Below, in pieces: positions 1-9,400 of a stretch of 64,000 nt of DNA. Position 1 is the stretch's first letter. Each line of letters begins with the position of its first letter. Location: positions 37,689 to 101,688 of the IMG/VR virus record IMGVR_UViG_3300030061_002429; one strand, written 5' to 3'. This stretch comes from a virus. The notes beneath the pieces are model-generated. The model saw only the letters and a list, made by a program, of their open reading frames with translations. It had not been told where the DNA came from and did no database searches. The position numbers and the translations under genes were made by a program.

Positions 1-1
1 C

Positions 2-43
2 CGAACCCTGCCGAAGTACATCGAAATGGTGGTGTTCAATTGA
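2..43 (+). CDS. C-terminal end of an upstream virion gene (partial)
   Basis: The window opens inside a reading frame whose last 13 residues are RTLPKYIEMVVFN before a TGA at 41-43. The stop overlaps the TTG start of the next gene in a TTGA arrangement, which recurs at 3625 and 30039 in this genome and supports a real coupled upstream gene. Position, just before tail-completion genes, suggests a head or neck protein, but too little is visible to name it. Confidence 0.5.
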   Translation, partial: RTLPKYIEMVVFN

Positions 44-408
44 GCCGTGATAGGGACATTAAGAAAACCAATGAGGTTGTTTTTGAACAAATACGAGAAG
101 AACAACGGAAAAGTAAGCAGTTTCAACAGCAAATGTTTGATACTTTCACCGTTACTCCACCTGATTTACGTGAATTACTCTTAAGAATCGAGGCACAAAA
201 TCGTGGTTTTCAAATTATTGACGGGCAAATTGTTGATGATAGTGAACAACCTGTCAATGAGCAAACCGCTAAAATGGTCGAAGATGAAACCAACAAAGCG
301 ATGTTACGTAGCAATCCTAAAATGGAAGAACTGAATTATGAGTACAAGGACGGTTTTTTTGTAACCATTAGCGTCAAAAAAATGTTGGAAAAGGAGGGTA
401 AAGCCTAA
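40..408 (+). CDS. Hypothetical protein, probable head-tail joining region
   Basis: A 122-residue hydrophilic protein starting at TTG (position 40), overlapping the upstream stop as TTGA. The N-terminal 40 residues are charged and glutamine-rich (RDRDIKKTNEVVFEQIREEQ) and look helical. The middle is acidic, and the C-terminus has a short beta-like segment (YKDGFFVTISV). No family is recognised. Its stop overlaps the next ATG (TAATG at 406-410), so the two are translationally coupled. Placement directly before a candidate tail terminator and the tail tube suggests a neck or head-completion role; this is inferred from order only. Confidence 0.6.
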   Translation: MSRDRDIKKTNEVVFEQIREEQRKSKQFQQQMFDTFTVTPPDLRELLLRIEAQNRGFQIIDGQIVDDSEQPVNEQTAKMVEDETNKAMLRSNPKMEELNYEYKDGFFVTISVKKMLEKEGKA

Positions 409-857
409 TGGTTGCAACATGGAAGGAGGGTCTTACGTCACTGCTTGACATCTTCAAAACGGATTGGAATCGAGCCAATACTGGTAACTATCGGCCAGTC
501 GTTTTGGACATCACCGATACTTCCCCTGAACACGGCAAGCGTCTTGATTTACAGAAGCACGATTACGTCCTACTGTACGAAACAGCACACAACGAAGAAG
601 CACCTGAACTGTTCTACGATTTCGTCACAACACGTATAAATATAACCGTAGATATGAGAACAGTTAAGGGTAGGAAGCACTTGGAACTACTTGAGAACGA
701 GATACGAAGACTTGTCCACAGTAAACGAAAGGGGGATGGAACGAATTTTGACCGGTTAGTATTCAAGACACGAACTGACCTAAGTGACCGTAGCAAAATT
801 CTATTTCGTATGACGTTTCAGGTTGAAGTAGTGATACTCGCAGAATTGATACCATAG
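408..857 (+). CDS. Putative tail terminator/completion protein
   Basis: 149 residues, within the size range of siphovirus tail terminators. The predicted pattern fits an alpha/beta fold of that type: an N-terminal helix (WKEGLTSLLDIFKTDW), a central beta segment (TTRINITVDMRTVKGRKHLELLENEIRRLV), and C-terminal strands (KILFRMTFQVEVVILAEL). It lies immediately upstream of the tail-tube gene, the usual position of head-tail connector or tail terminator genes. No diagnostic motif exists for this fold, so the call rests on size, order and secondary structure. Start ATG 408 overlaps the previous stop. Confidence 0.45.
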   Translation: MVATWKEGLTSLLDIFKTDWNRANTGNYRPVVLDITDTSPEHGKRLDLQKHDYVLLYETAHNEEAPELFYDFVTTRINITVDMRTVKGRKHLELLENEIRRLVHSKRKGDGTNFDRLVFKTRTDLSDRSKILFRMTFQVEVVILAELIP

Positions 858-867
858 GTGATAAAAA

Positions 868-2784
868 ATGCCATCGACAGTCTACAAGGGAGATGTTTCA
901 GAAGTCTTATTCGCCCCTGAAGTGGGTTTAACCATACGCCATACAACAGACTCTACATTCACGCTTGCAAATTCGGGCGGTATTGCTACAATAACATTCG
1001 GTTCAGACACCAACACAGCACTGTTTGATAGTAGTAACCGTCTAAAATTCCCAGTCAATTCACTCGTTGGTTCTCATCTCACATTTGATAACGTACACGC
1101 TGATGTTGATGGAAAAGTATTCACAATTGTTGAAAACGATGGTACTGCCATAAAAATAAGTCCGGAAGTTGCCAACACTTCCACAGGAAGTAGCAATGTC
1201 ATATTTATTCATCCTTACAAAACTCCACCAATGGATAGTGTCAATTATACATATCGAGCAAGTGCAACAGGCGCACCTTCTGAAAGTCTACTTATCGACC
1301 AATTTTTAGGCATTGCAAACGCTATCACTCTACCTGAAACCAAGTTTGAGGTCAAGCGATACCACGTTGTCGGTCTTGGGCGGGAAACTTCAGTGCAAGT
1401 ACCCGGTAAGATTGTCACAGAAGGTGGCTCGTTTGAGGTTAATTTACACAGTGCTCGTTGGCTTAAGTACTGTTTAGGTGGCGAAGTAATTGGCGATGTT
1501 GGTGTTTCAGGTGGTCCTGTAGGGAATGTTTCAACGACGCTTAGTTCAGCCGCTAACGCTGGTGATGTACACATTGATGTTGCTTCGGCATCAAACTTTA
1601 CAGTAGGAAAATATGTTCTTATTCAAAATGAAAATGATGCGGCAATTGATATTACACCTGTTGGTCGTGCTTTAGATGATGTGTGGGACCAACTAATGAC
1701 TGCACGTAAATTTGACAAAGCCCTCCCATTTGAAATTCGACGTATCACTGCTGTACATAGCACTCGAATTTATCTTGATGAGCCACTTCAATATGACCAC
1801 GCATCGAGTGTAGACGCAGGTGATGCGGCATATGGTTCAAGCACAAACACTGTGTTTTGCCTCGATTACGCAACACCCGCTACTGGTGCGCCACAAATTA
1901 CAACACAAACAATTACCAATCCAATTACGCATCTTTTGTACGGTGCAAGTGAACAACCTTCGTTCTGTTTGGAGGTATCACAACGCCGTAGCAATGTCGA
2001 TAAATCCACAGTGGTTGATGGAAGCCAAAGCGATACAAAGGAACTTACCCGAATTTATCGTGGTTGCAAAGTCACTGATTTTACGCTTACAACCGATAAC
2101 GATGCGGCACTGCGTCTTTCAGTGAATTTCAATGCCGCACTGTGTTACACCGATACTGGAAGACTTGACACACCCGGCACATCAACAAACCGATACAATC
2201 CTCACCGTATGTTTGATGATACAGCAAGTTCAGCCAACGAGCGTTTGAAGGCGGGTATTGGTGTTGGAACGCAAAAACCGTTTATGTTTTACAACGGTCA
2301 AATCAATGTAGCGGGACGTACCGTAGCACAAGTACACAACTTTAGCCTATCAGGTCAAACAGGTATGCAAGCATTCCACACCATTAACAATACCAGTGTT
2401 TCAAACACATCGGCTGAATCGCAAGTACCGTTTGCAGGTAGTCGTAATACCTCAATTATGGTTGAAGGTCAAACATCGTATGAAATGTCATTAGAAATCG
2501 TTGTTGATGACCCAATATTCTTCCATAAGATGCGTTCTCAAGCCGAGTTTAGCGTATCAAGTACCGACGCTACAACCAATCAAATTGTCATTGATTTTGA
2601 AAAGCAAGTCATTGGAAGCACTAATGTGGCTGACAGTGAACGAATTACAATTTTGATTGACGAGTACTACATTATTGAAGCCCCTATGCAAATTCCTGAA
2701 GATAAGGGTGTTATGAAGAGTACATTGAAGATTATGCCGAAGAGTATCAAGGTACTTGCTCGTGATACTATTTTGAAGTATTGA
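868..2784 (+). CDS. Large tail tube (major tail) protein
   Basis: 638 residues. Two segments resemble phage tail-tube proteins: residues about 160-200 (VGLGRETSVQVPGKIVTEG followed by FEVNLHSARWLKYCLGG), and about 390-430 (TRIYRGCKVTDFTLTTDND followed by ALRLSVNFNAALCY), the beta strand pair typical of tube beta-sandwich folds. Between them, about residues 215-335, is an inserted beta-rich domain (STTLSSAANAGDVHIDVASA). A typical tube protein is 150-300 residues, so this one is two- to four-fold enlarged and may display extra domains on the tail surface. A GGTGAT Shine-Dalgarno precedes the ATG. Two candidate assembly chaperones and the tape measure follow, in normal tail-module order. A capsid-type protein cannot be fully excluded. 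Confidence 0.6.
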   Translation: MPSTVYKGDVSEVLFAPEVGLTIRHTTDSTFTLANSGGIATITFGSDTNTALFDSSNRLKFPVNSLVGSHLTFDNVHADVDGKVFTIVENDGTAIKISPEVANTSTGSSNVIFIHPYKTPPMDSVNYTYRASATGAPSESLLIDQFLGIANAITLPETKFEVKRYHVVGLGRETSVQVPGKIVTEGGSFEVNLHSARWLKYCLGGEVIGDVGVSGGPVGNVSTTLSSAANAGDVHIDVASASNFTVGKYVLIQNENDAAIDITPVGRALDDVWDQLMTARKFDKALPFEIRRITAVHSTRIYLDEPLQYDHASSVDAGDAAYGSSTNTVFCLDYATPATGAPQITTQTITNPITHLLYGASEQPSFCLEVSQRRSNVDKSTVVDGSQSDTKELTRIYRGCKVTDFTLTTDNDAALRLSVNFNAALCYTDTGRLDTPGTSTNRYNPHRMFDDTASSANERLKAGIGVGTQKPFMFYNGQINVAGRTVAQVHNFSLSGQTGMQAFHTINNTSVSNTSAESQVPFAGSRNTSIMVEGQTSYEMSLEIVVDDPIFFHKMRSQAEFSVSSTDATTNQIVIDFEKQVIGSTNVADSERITILIDEYYIIEAPMQIPEDKGVMKSTLKIMPKSIKVLARDTILKY

Positions 2785-2793
2785 GGTGAAAGT

Positions 2794-3318
2794 ATGATTT
2801 ATTCAATTAACCAGTGTCGAAAACTTGGACTACAAGACTATCTTGTATGGATTTGTGAGATTAACAATGTAGACCTTCCTACTGATGAGGTGTACATGCT
2901 TGACGCTGGACGAATACATGATTGGGTTGAATTATGTTTGAACCCAGTCGAAGAGATTGTAGAAGAAGTAGAGGTCAAGAGCGACCCAGTACCACCTGCA
3001 CCTGCTGATGCAAACCCATTCCCTACTGACTTACAGTATGATTCACTCACCGTAGCGGAACTCCGTGACTTATGCAAAGAGCGAGGTCTACCCGTATACG
3101 GTACAAAAGCCGAGATAGTTTTGCGATTAAAGCAGAACGATGAAGGTATTATTCCCGAAGAAGAACCCGATAGCCCTACCGAAGAGGTAGCCCTTGACGG
3201 TGATTCGGAAGCCCCTACCGAAGAGGTAGCCGCATCCAATGGAGAGGAAACAAATGAAACGGACAGTAATACAAGACAAGAGCCTATTGATGAGCAACCA
3301 AGTACCGAAGAAGCATGA
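2794..3318 (+). CDS. SAP-domain protein with acidic repeat tail
   Basis: 174 residues with three parts. Residues 1-65 are a small unrecognised N-terminal domain. Residues about 85-112 form a SAP motif (LTVAELRDLCKERGLPVYG then TKAEIVLRLK), a helix-extended-helix fold usually involved in nucleic-acid or protein binding. The rest is an acidic, low-complexity tail with two copies of a PTEEVA repeat. SAP-like motifs occur in many phage structural genes, sometimes in head-tail proteins. The 3' end overlaps the next gene by 65 bp. A GGTGAAAGT ribosome site precedes the ATG. Role in tail assembly is inferred from position. Confidence 0.6.
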   Translation: MIYSINQCRKLGLQDYLVWICEINNVDLPTDEVYMLDAGRIHDWVELCLNPVEEIVEEVEVKSDPVPPAPADANPFPTDLQYDSLTVAELRDLCKERGLPVYGTKAEIVLRLKQNDEGIIPEEEPDSPTEEVALDGDSEAPTEEVAASNGEETNETDSNTRQEPIDEQPSTEEA

Positions 3319-3628
3319 AGTACAAATTGACCCTGACGACCCTTCGATGATTATCGAAGTATGGGTTAAAGAATTGACCTTTTTGGACATCCAAAAATCA
3401 GTCGAAAAACTTCTCAAAATTGGTAAAGACGGAAGCATCGGGCTTAATCTTGAAGGCTACTGGAAGTACGCTTTCTCACATTGGGTACAAAAAACAAATC
3501 CAAGTTTGACTGTTGATGATATGATGTCATTGACTGGATATGTTGGAGAACAGATGTCACAAATTTTGCCTAAGCCTCAAGACATTGCGGAGCAAATGCA
3601 AGCGGGGTTTACGAAAGCGAGTCTTTGA
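3254..3628 (+). CDS. Putative tail assembly chaperone (first of pair)
   Basis: 124 residues from the ATG at 3254, chosen because GGAGAGG (3241-3247) sits six bases upstream; ATGs at 3239 and 3290 lack a comparable site. The protein is acidic-amphipathic (VWVKELTFLDIQKSVEKLLK) and ends in a helical, glutamine-rich tail. Its size, and its place between tube and tape-measure genes, match the gpG-type tail assembly chaperone of siphoviruses. The following gene is in the -1 frame and starts at a TTGA overlap, the geometry in which G/GT frameshift fusions occur. No canonical slippery heptamer in the required register is visible near the stop. Confidence 0.45.
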   Translation: MKRTVIQDKSLLMSNQVPKKHEVQIDPDDPSMIIEVWVKELTFLDIQKSVEKLLKIGKDGSIGLNLEGYWKYAFSHWVQKTNPSLTVDDMMSLTGYVGEQMSQILPKPQDIAEQMQAGFTKASL

Positions 3629-3918
3629 GGATTCGCTCGTTTTTAGAAAAAGGTGAAGTAAGGGGCGTGCAAGACATAAAGACACAATTTGAATTGTGGG
3701 CTTATATGGTTGCAAAGCATTACAGTATATCGCTTCAAGAGGTGTATTCAATGAGTCCTGAAATGTTCAAGCAGTCTATTGTTTGGGCGGGTGTTACAAC
3801 TCAAATCCAAGGCGAAGAACAAGAAAAACGGATGGAAGAAATGAAACAAAAAACGAAGTCCAATGGAAATGAATCTGTTTCAATAGACCATTATAAGAAC
3901 TTCTTGGACATGGAGTGA
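3625..3918 (+). CDS. Putative tail assembly chaperone (second of pair)
   Basis: 97 residues starting at TTG 3625, which overlaps the previous TGA. It is helical and charged, with KRMEEMKQKTK in its C-terminal half, and ends NFLDME. Size and position just upstream of the tape measure fit the gpT-like partner of a tail assembly chaperone. The frame is open upstream of the TTG in the -1 register relative to the preceding gene, so it could be made by re-initiation or as a frameshifted extension. No family motif is visible. Confidence 0.45.
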   Translation: MRIRSFLEKGEVRGVQDIKTQFELWAYMVAKHYSISLQEVYSMSPEMFKQSIVWAGVTTQIQGEEQEKRMEEMKQKTKSNGNESVSIDHYKNFLDME

Positions 3919-3922
3919 TTAG

Positions 3923-5257
3923 ATGGCCGCACCTTTACTTGGAATGCTCACTTCCGCAAGTGGATTGGTTTCTACTATTGGTAGTGGTATTTCGAGTCTT
4001 GGTAAAATTATTGGCGACCTTGTTGGTGAAGTTTTTAATTTGATAAACCAATATCTTGTACAACCATTGACAGATTTTGGTTCTTTCATTTGGGACGGTA
4101 TCACTGCTGCATGGGATTGGACAGTAGCCACTCTTGGTGCGCTTATGGGGTTGATAGGTGACTTCTTTTCATTTGTGAATGAGAGCGTGCTTGTTCCGAT
4201 AGGGGATATGTTCGTAACTGGTTACGATTGGACTGTAACGGCTATAGGTGCTATCATAGGTTTCGTAGGCGATATATGGGACTTCATAATGACTTATGTT
4301 ATTGACCCAGCCATTTCTTTGTTTACTGCTGGTTGGGATGCAGGAAAGTCACTGGTTGGATGGGTAATTGATAGTGCTGTATCAATATGGGATTTTATTA
4401 CTAACAGCATGGTAAACCCAGCAGTGTCTTTGTATGGTATGGGAATGAACGCTCTTACGACATTATATGATTGGTTTTTAACCTCAATGAGTGCAATATG
4501 GGATTTCATTGATAGCGTTATTATTCAGCCTACAGTGTTTTTATTTGGAGCAGGAATGAACGCACTTACTGTATCGTACAATTGGTTCTTAACAGCAATG
4601 GGCGCAATATGGAATTTTATTGATACAGTTATTATAAAACCCATTGGATTTGTATTTGGTTTAGCATTAAACGCCGTAACCACCGCTTTTGATTGGTTTA
4701 CAAGTACGGTCACAACAATATGGAATTTTATTGATTCTGTATTTATTACCCCGTTGTTTAATTTTGGTTCAATGGTATGGAATGGTATACTGGCTACGAA
4801 AGATTGGATATTTGGCGCAATAAGCGAAACATGGAATTTTATGAACACATACTTCCTTTCACCATTAGAAACTGGAATTGATTTTCTTAGCGGTATAATT
4901 GATGATGTCGTAAGCAGTATCGAATGGGCTTTGGATGCAGGTAGCAACCTTTGGGACACTGCTACAGGGTGGATTCCCGGCTTTAGCGAGGGTGGTATTG
5001 CCACAGGACCATCAAGCGGTTACCCTGCTATGCTCCACGGTACAGAAGCCATTGTGCCGCTAAGTGGTGGGCGTTCAATTCCTGTTGAAATTAACGGGGC
5101 TACTGGTGGTGGTGGTAATACTTTCAACATTACTGTAAACGCAGGTGGTATTACGGACCGCACAGATAAAAGACAACTGGCACGAGAGATTGGTAATATG
5201 ATTCAACAGGAGATGTCAAGAAGCATTGGCGGTACAACGATGCAGGGGCGGTACTAA
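3923..5257 (+). CDS. Tail tape measure protein with 37-residue repeats
   Basis: 444 residues. Residues about 45-320 are seven to eight imperfect repeats of about 37 residues, each with a G.(N/D)A(L/V)T..(Y/F)(D/N)WF core, an (A/T)IW(D/N)FI segment and a V(I/F)I.P turn; they are strongly hydrophobic and amphipathic. The C-terminus has the tape-measure-like segment GFSEGGIATGPSSGYPAMLH followed by GTEAIVPL, then a glycine hinge and a helical end. At roughly 1.5 Angstrom per residue the length predicts a tail of about 65 nm, short for a siphovirus. ATG 3923 follows GGAGTGATT. The stop overlaps the next ATG (TAATG). Confidence 0.8.
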   Translation: MAAPLLGMLTSASGLVSTIGSGISSLGKIIGDLVGEVFNLINQYLVQPLTDFGSFIWDGITAAWDWTVATLGALMGLIGDFFSFVNESVLVPIGDMFVTGYDWTVTAIGAIIGFVGDIWDFIMTYVIDPAISLFTAGWDAGKSLVGWVIDSAVSIWDFITNSMVNPAVSLYGMGMNALTTLYDWFLTSMSAIWDFIDSVIIQPTVFLFGAGMNALTVSYNWFLTAMGAIWNFIDTVIIKPIGFVFGLALNAVTTAFDWFTSTVTTIWNFIDSVFITPLFNFGSMVWNGILATKDWIFGAISETWNFMNTYFLSPLETGIDFLSGIIDDVVSSIEWALDAGSNLWDTATGWIPGFSEGGIATGPSSGYPAMLHGTEAIVPLSGGRSIPVEINGATGGGGNTFNITVNAGGITDRTDKRQLAREIGNMIQQEMSRSIGGTTMQGRY

Positions 5258-6468
5258 TGGCAGGTAATGCAAACACCCCAGTACGTTTGGTAAGTCAAAA
5301 CGGTAAGTTTTACAATCTTAACTGTACTACACTTTCAATTGACATAGACAGAAAAGTAAACGCTTCCCCTATGCCGTTTATGAACAGTTATCGTTTCACT
5401 ATGGATTTGAACTTAACCAATGCGATTATTACGCTTGAAGGGTACATCACGGATGACGATGTTATTTCATTTAGTGACGGTAGTGTAGCAATTGCATATG
5501 TTGATTTTGACGCTGTGGAAACTGCAATTGGAAGTAACACAACTGCAACATTTGAGGATTACATTGATATTTTGTTGGATAACAAAACTTCCTTTAGCGG
5601 TATTTTAAATACGCATTCTCATGAACTTAATAGAAAACACGGCTTTGTGATTCAAGATGGTAATGGAGCATTAAGAACCATTTTCTTTGGTGTTATTTCA
5701 ACACAATATGCTACGCACAGTGCTGAATCTGATGCGTTTATTGTTCAAATTCATGACGGTACATCGAGTAAAACTAACGCTGAAATAGCGGCCAATCTAA
5801 AGGCTCTTGTCGATGCATCAATAGCAGGTGCTACTGCATCACTCCAAACGGGTGAAAAAGGAAACACTAACACAAGAGTACAAATTACTTACTCAAGCGT
5901 ACCTTCAGGTAGTACATACGTCAATAATAATTCACCTTACATTACATCAGCAACATGGAAAACAACAACACCCACACCTAAATTTACAACATTTTCAGGT
6001 GGAAAAAGTAACAGTTCTGACACTGGTATGAGTGCTGGTGATATGGTGCAACAACTTTATGCTATTATTGATAACTCAAACGACGAATGGGGTGACAATG
6101 GTAAATCAGACTATATACACGCTGTGCAAATACCATTTTTGTCCAAAGTAGCGGCTGAAACAGGTGACAAGTACTCTTCTCGATATTTCTTTCAAACAGC
6201 AGGTTACGATGTCGAAGATGGTGATTATCTTGGTGAATTTGCATCAGCATCACTAAGCGCAACGCTTACGAATAATTTACTACAAGAAGGCGGTATATAT
6301 GCAAAAGGTTCTGTACCAGTAGGTACAGAATACAGTGAGGCTTGGGGTGGTCGTACATTTACAGGTATCAAAGCCATTGTAGACAAAGCAACGTTTGTTC
6401 AAGTAGGCGGTGAGCCAAACATTTACCAGTTTACAATTATTATGATGCCAACAAATACAATTCTTTGA
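5257..6468 (+). CDS. Tail-associated virion protein, possible distal tail protein
   Basis: 403 residues, beta-rich and with few charges, following the tape measure where distal tail or baseplate genes normally lie. The N-terminus (VRLVSQNGKFYNLNCTTLSI then DIDRKVNASPMPFM) and the segment RFTMDLNLTNAIITLEGYIT resemble tail beta-sandwich proteins rather than an enzyme. The C-terminal half (FTGIKAIVDKATFVQVGG then PNIYQFTIIMMPTN) is also strand-rich. No catalytic motif is seen. Coupled to the tape measure by TAATG and followed 9 bp later by the giant tail gene. Confidence 0.55.
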   Translation: MAGNANTPVRLVSQNGKFYNLNCTTLSIDIDRKVNASPMPFMNSYRFTMDLNLTNAIITLEGYITDDDVISFSDGSVAIAYVDFDAVETAIGSNTTATFEDYIDILLDNKTSFSGILNTHSHELNRKHGFVIQDGNGALRTIFFGVISTQYATHSAESDAFIVQIHDGTSSKTNAEIAANLKALVDASIAGATASLQTGEKGNTNTRVQITYSSVPSGSTYVNNNSPYITSATWKTTTPTPKFTTFSGGKSNSSDTGMSAGDMVQQLYAIIDNSNDEWGDNGKSDYIHAVQIPFLSKVAAETGDKYSSRYFFQTAGYDVEDGDYLGEFASASLSATLTNNLLQEGGIYAKGSVPVGTEYSEAWGGRTFTGIKAIVDKATFVQVGGEPNIYQFTIIMMPTNTIL

Positions 6469-6477
6469 TGTGATACA

Positions 6478-9400
6478 ATGGTAGCAATTGGAAGAACAAG
6501 TCACGCTTTCTTTTTTGATGGCGTATCTGATTCCATTATTATACCACAAAGCACATTTAACAGCACTGGAATAGAACGTAATGGTGTTAAAGCACCCCTT
6601 TCAGCATTGTCGGATGTTGAATTGCAAAACACCATAGGAAACATTTCGTATTCTGATTTTGTTATTGAAGCATGGGTCATTCCCGATTGTGGTGGTATTA
6701 TTGCTCAACGAGATGGACAGTTTCAATTGGAATTAGGAACAGTTGATACGCCCGGACCAGCAGTATTTCATCTTACTATGCAAACAGCGTTTGGTGATAA
6801 AACAATTACACTTAACACTGCTTTTGATAAAACAACTCGATGGGATGGCGTTGTTTACCCGTCACAAGAATATGGCGGTATACATGACTCATACAATCGT
6901 TTTGACACTTCCAATTACGGTGAAGCAAGTGGTTTGAATTTTAATAATCGACCACTGTATCATATTGTTGCTTCGTATCGAGGAGGTAACATTGAATTGT
7001 ATGTCAATACAGATATGGTTGCATCGAAAAAAGTCCCAATAGAATACCGAGTAAAACAGGTTGATGGTCACGTCTATGTTGGTGGGAAGGGTGGTCAATT
7101 TCGTGGTGCTATTGAAAGCATACATTTCTCCAACAGTAAATCAAATAACATTTTCCAACCTGATTTTCCAACGTTAGGGAATGCAAGCACTGGTTTGTAT
7201 CGTTTTGAAGAACCACTTGACATTGTAGAAAAGGTCTACACAATGAATGCTGTAACAGCCGCAACTGATGGTTCGACAAAAACCATCACGATTGGAACGG
7301 CTGATGCACAGGAACTCATCGCTAAATTAACTGGTAAAGCATACGATAGCAGTAGTCCTATTGCGACTTTTACCGAATCACCATACAGTATGGGGAATTA
7401 CGAAGTCAATGATTTTTATTCTACACCCGGTACGACTGCAAAACTTTCGATAGCGCACACGCCTTACAATCTACTCATCAATGCGGGTTCACTTAATCGT
7501 AACACGTTCAAGCCTAATCAAAAACCGCCTGAACGTGTGCGTTTGCATTCTATAGATGGAAGCAATGGAAACATTTCAATTTCGAGTATACACGTTGATT
7601 TCGTTAATGGTACAAGCGGATTGCGAGGTTTATTGCATTCAAGAACGGCTGATATTGATAATTATTTTGTAGTTGTTGGTGCTGATTTATTGATTGATAA
7701 CGGTACAGGAAAGCCCTATCAACCACCGCATTACGGTACACAAATTTTTGACAGAACGGGACAAATGGTTCTTGATGAATCGGACAGTGAATCTCACGGA
7801 TTAGTATACTCATCAAGAATGGCAACAACTACATCTGACCCTAAAAATCCTTTTGCGGTTGTATGGCCTACATCAATTGACACGTTGTTCCAAATTGGTC
7901 ACAGTGGAAGACATGCTCTTTCTCATATTACTGGACACGACTACATGCGAAGATTACCAGTACCAAACGATATGACTGTAGACCAAGTAATGAGTGGTAG
8001 TAGTGATATTGTTACGATGCGTTACGATTCTTCTCAACGTAACTTAAAAAATACAATCAGCATCAATAAGAATGTAGATGCTTACAGTCCTAATTTGAAA
8101 GGAAGCGTGAAAAGTTTTGTTAATACAAGTACTGTGGCTTCTATTGTAGATAACGGCTTACCTGCGTCGGTAAAGGAACTAATCGCTATTGGTGGGGCTG
8201 GGTTCGATGTACGACCGTTTTTCTTGAAAGGTCCAGTTCCACAATCATATGACGAAGAAAGTCGTCTTTTCCATTTACGACCTGAAAAAGAATCTCGTAT
8301 TGCTTTGCTCAAAGTACCCGCATTGCAGTCTTCTCACAATCTTGCACCGTTTGTTGAAATTCATTACAATGCAATTGACTTAACAGGTGCAAGCATGGGG
8401 ATTAGCGGTCCAATGCTCATGGTTGAAAAAACTGTACCAGCAGGGTCTTTTGACTTAGGTAGTGGTACTCGTGTCATTGATGTTATTACCAGTGACCTTG
8501 CGAATACTGTGCTTTATTCAGCAGGTGGAGTAATTGATTTTACAACGGGATATATGGGGTCAAACAATGTATTGAGTAAACCAAATTCTCTTGTTGGTGA
8601 TACGACTGGTGGTAATGATAATGATTCTGAACTTGACTTTTCGACTACACCTGCTGTATATACTCCTGTAAGTGATGTTAATGCTATACCAGCCTCCCCG
8701 CCTAAAGTTATCAAAAAGTCACATGTATCATCTAATCACAATTCAGTTTATCATAAACTGTACTTTACACCTTCAACTAACATAATAACAGAAGAAGACC
8801 AAACGTTTTATCGTAAAATAAAACCTCTTACAACAAAATCTTCCACTGGAGAATTTGATATTGGACCGGTCAACACTCGTTCACATATGTTTGAGATGTT
8901 TGATATTATTGATAATCAATCTACCAATGATAATCGAACAGCCATTTTATATGTTCAACCTTCAAACAAAAAACGTACAAATCAATTTTACAATTTATCC
9001 ACCGCTACAAATGGTCAAGCCACAAGAATGCATATATTGCAACTCATAACAAGAGGGCGAATCCGTAGCATCAATCAAGTTGTAGACGGTGAAACAAATG
9101 AAATTGATACTGAAATTGTCATTCGTGGTATATCGGATGAGTATCTTTCACAGAACATTGACGTTCTTGGTAGTGGTTCGCCTGATTCTCATGTCGTCAA
9201 AGAGATTGAACCCAATGCACCTGTCGTCACCGTCACGCTTGGCGGTCCCGGTCAAGGGGCGGTCAATACCAAGCCCACCTTCGACCCTTCACCGTTAATG
9301 CGTCTACCCGGCTCGACACGGCGAATGTGCGCTGTACAAGGCGTTGAGGTATTTGCTACAAACAGTAGTACAAGCGGTGTCACTGATTCGCTTACTATAC

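Noticed and set aside
3239-3256. Earlier ATG at 3239 for the first tail chaperone
   Set aside because: It lies before the ribosome site GGAGAGG; the ATG at 3254 is correctly spaced.
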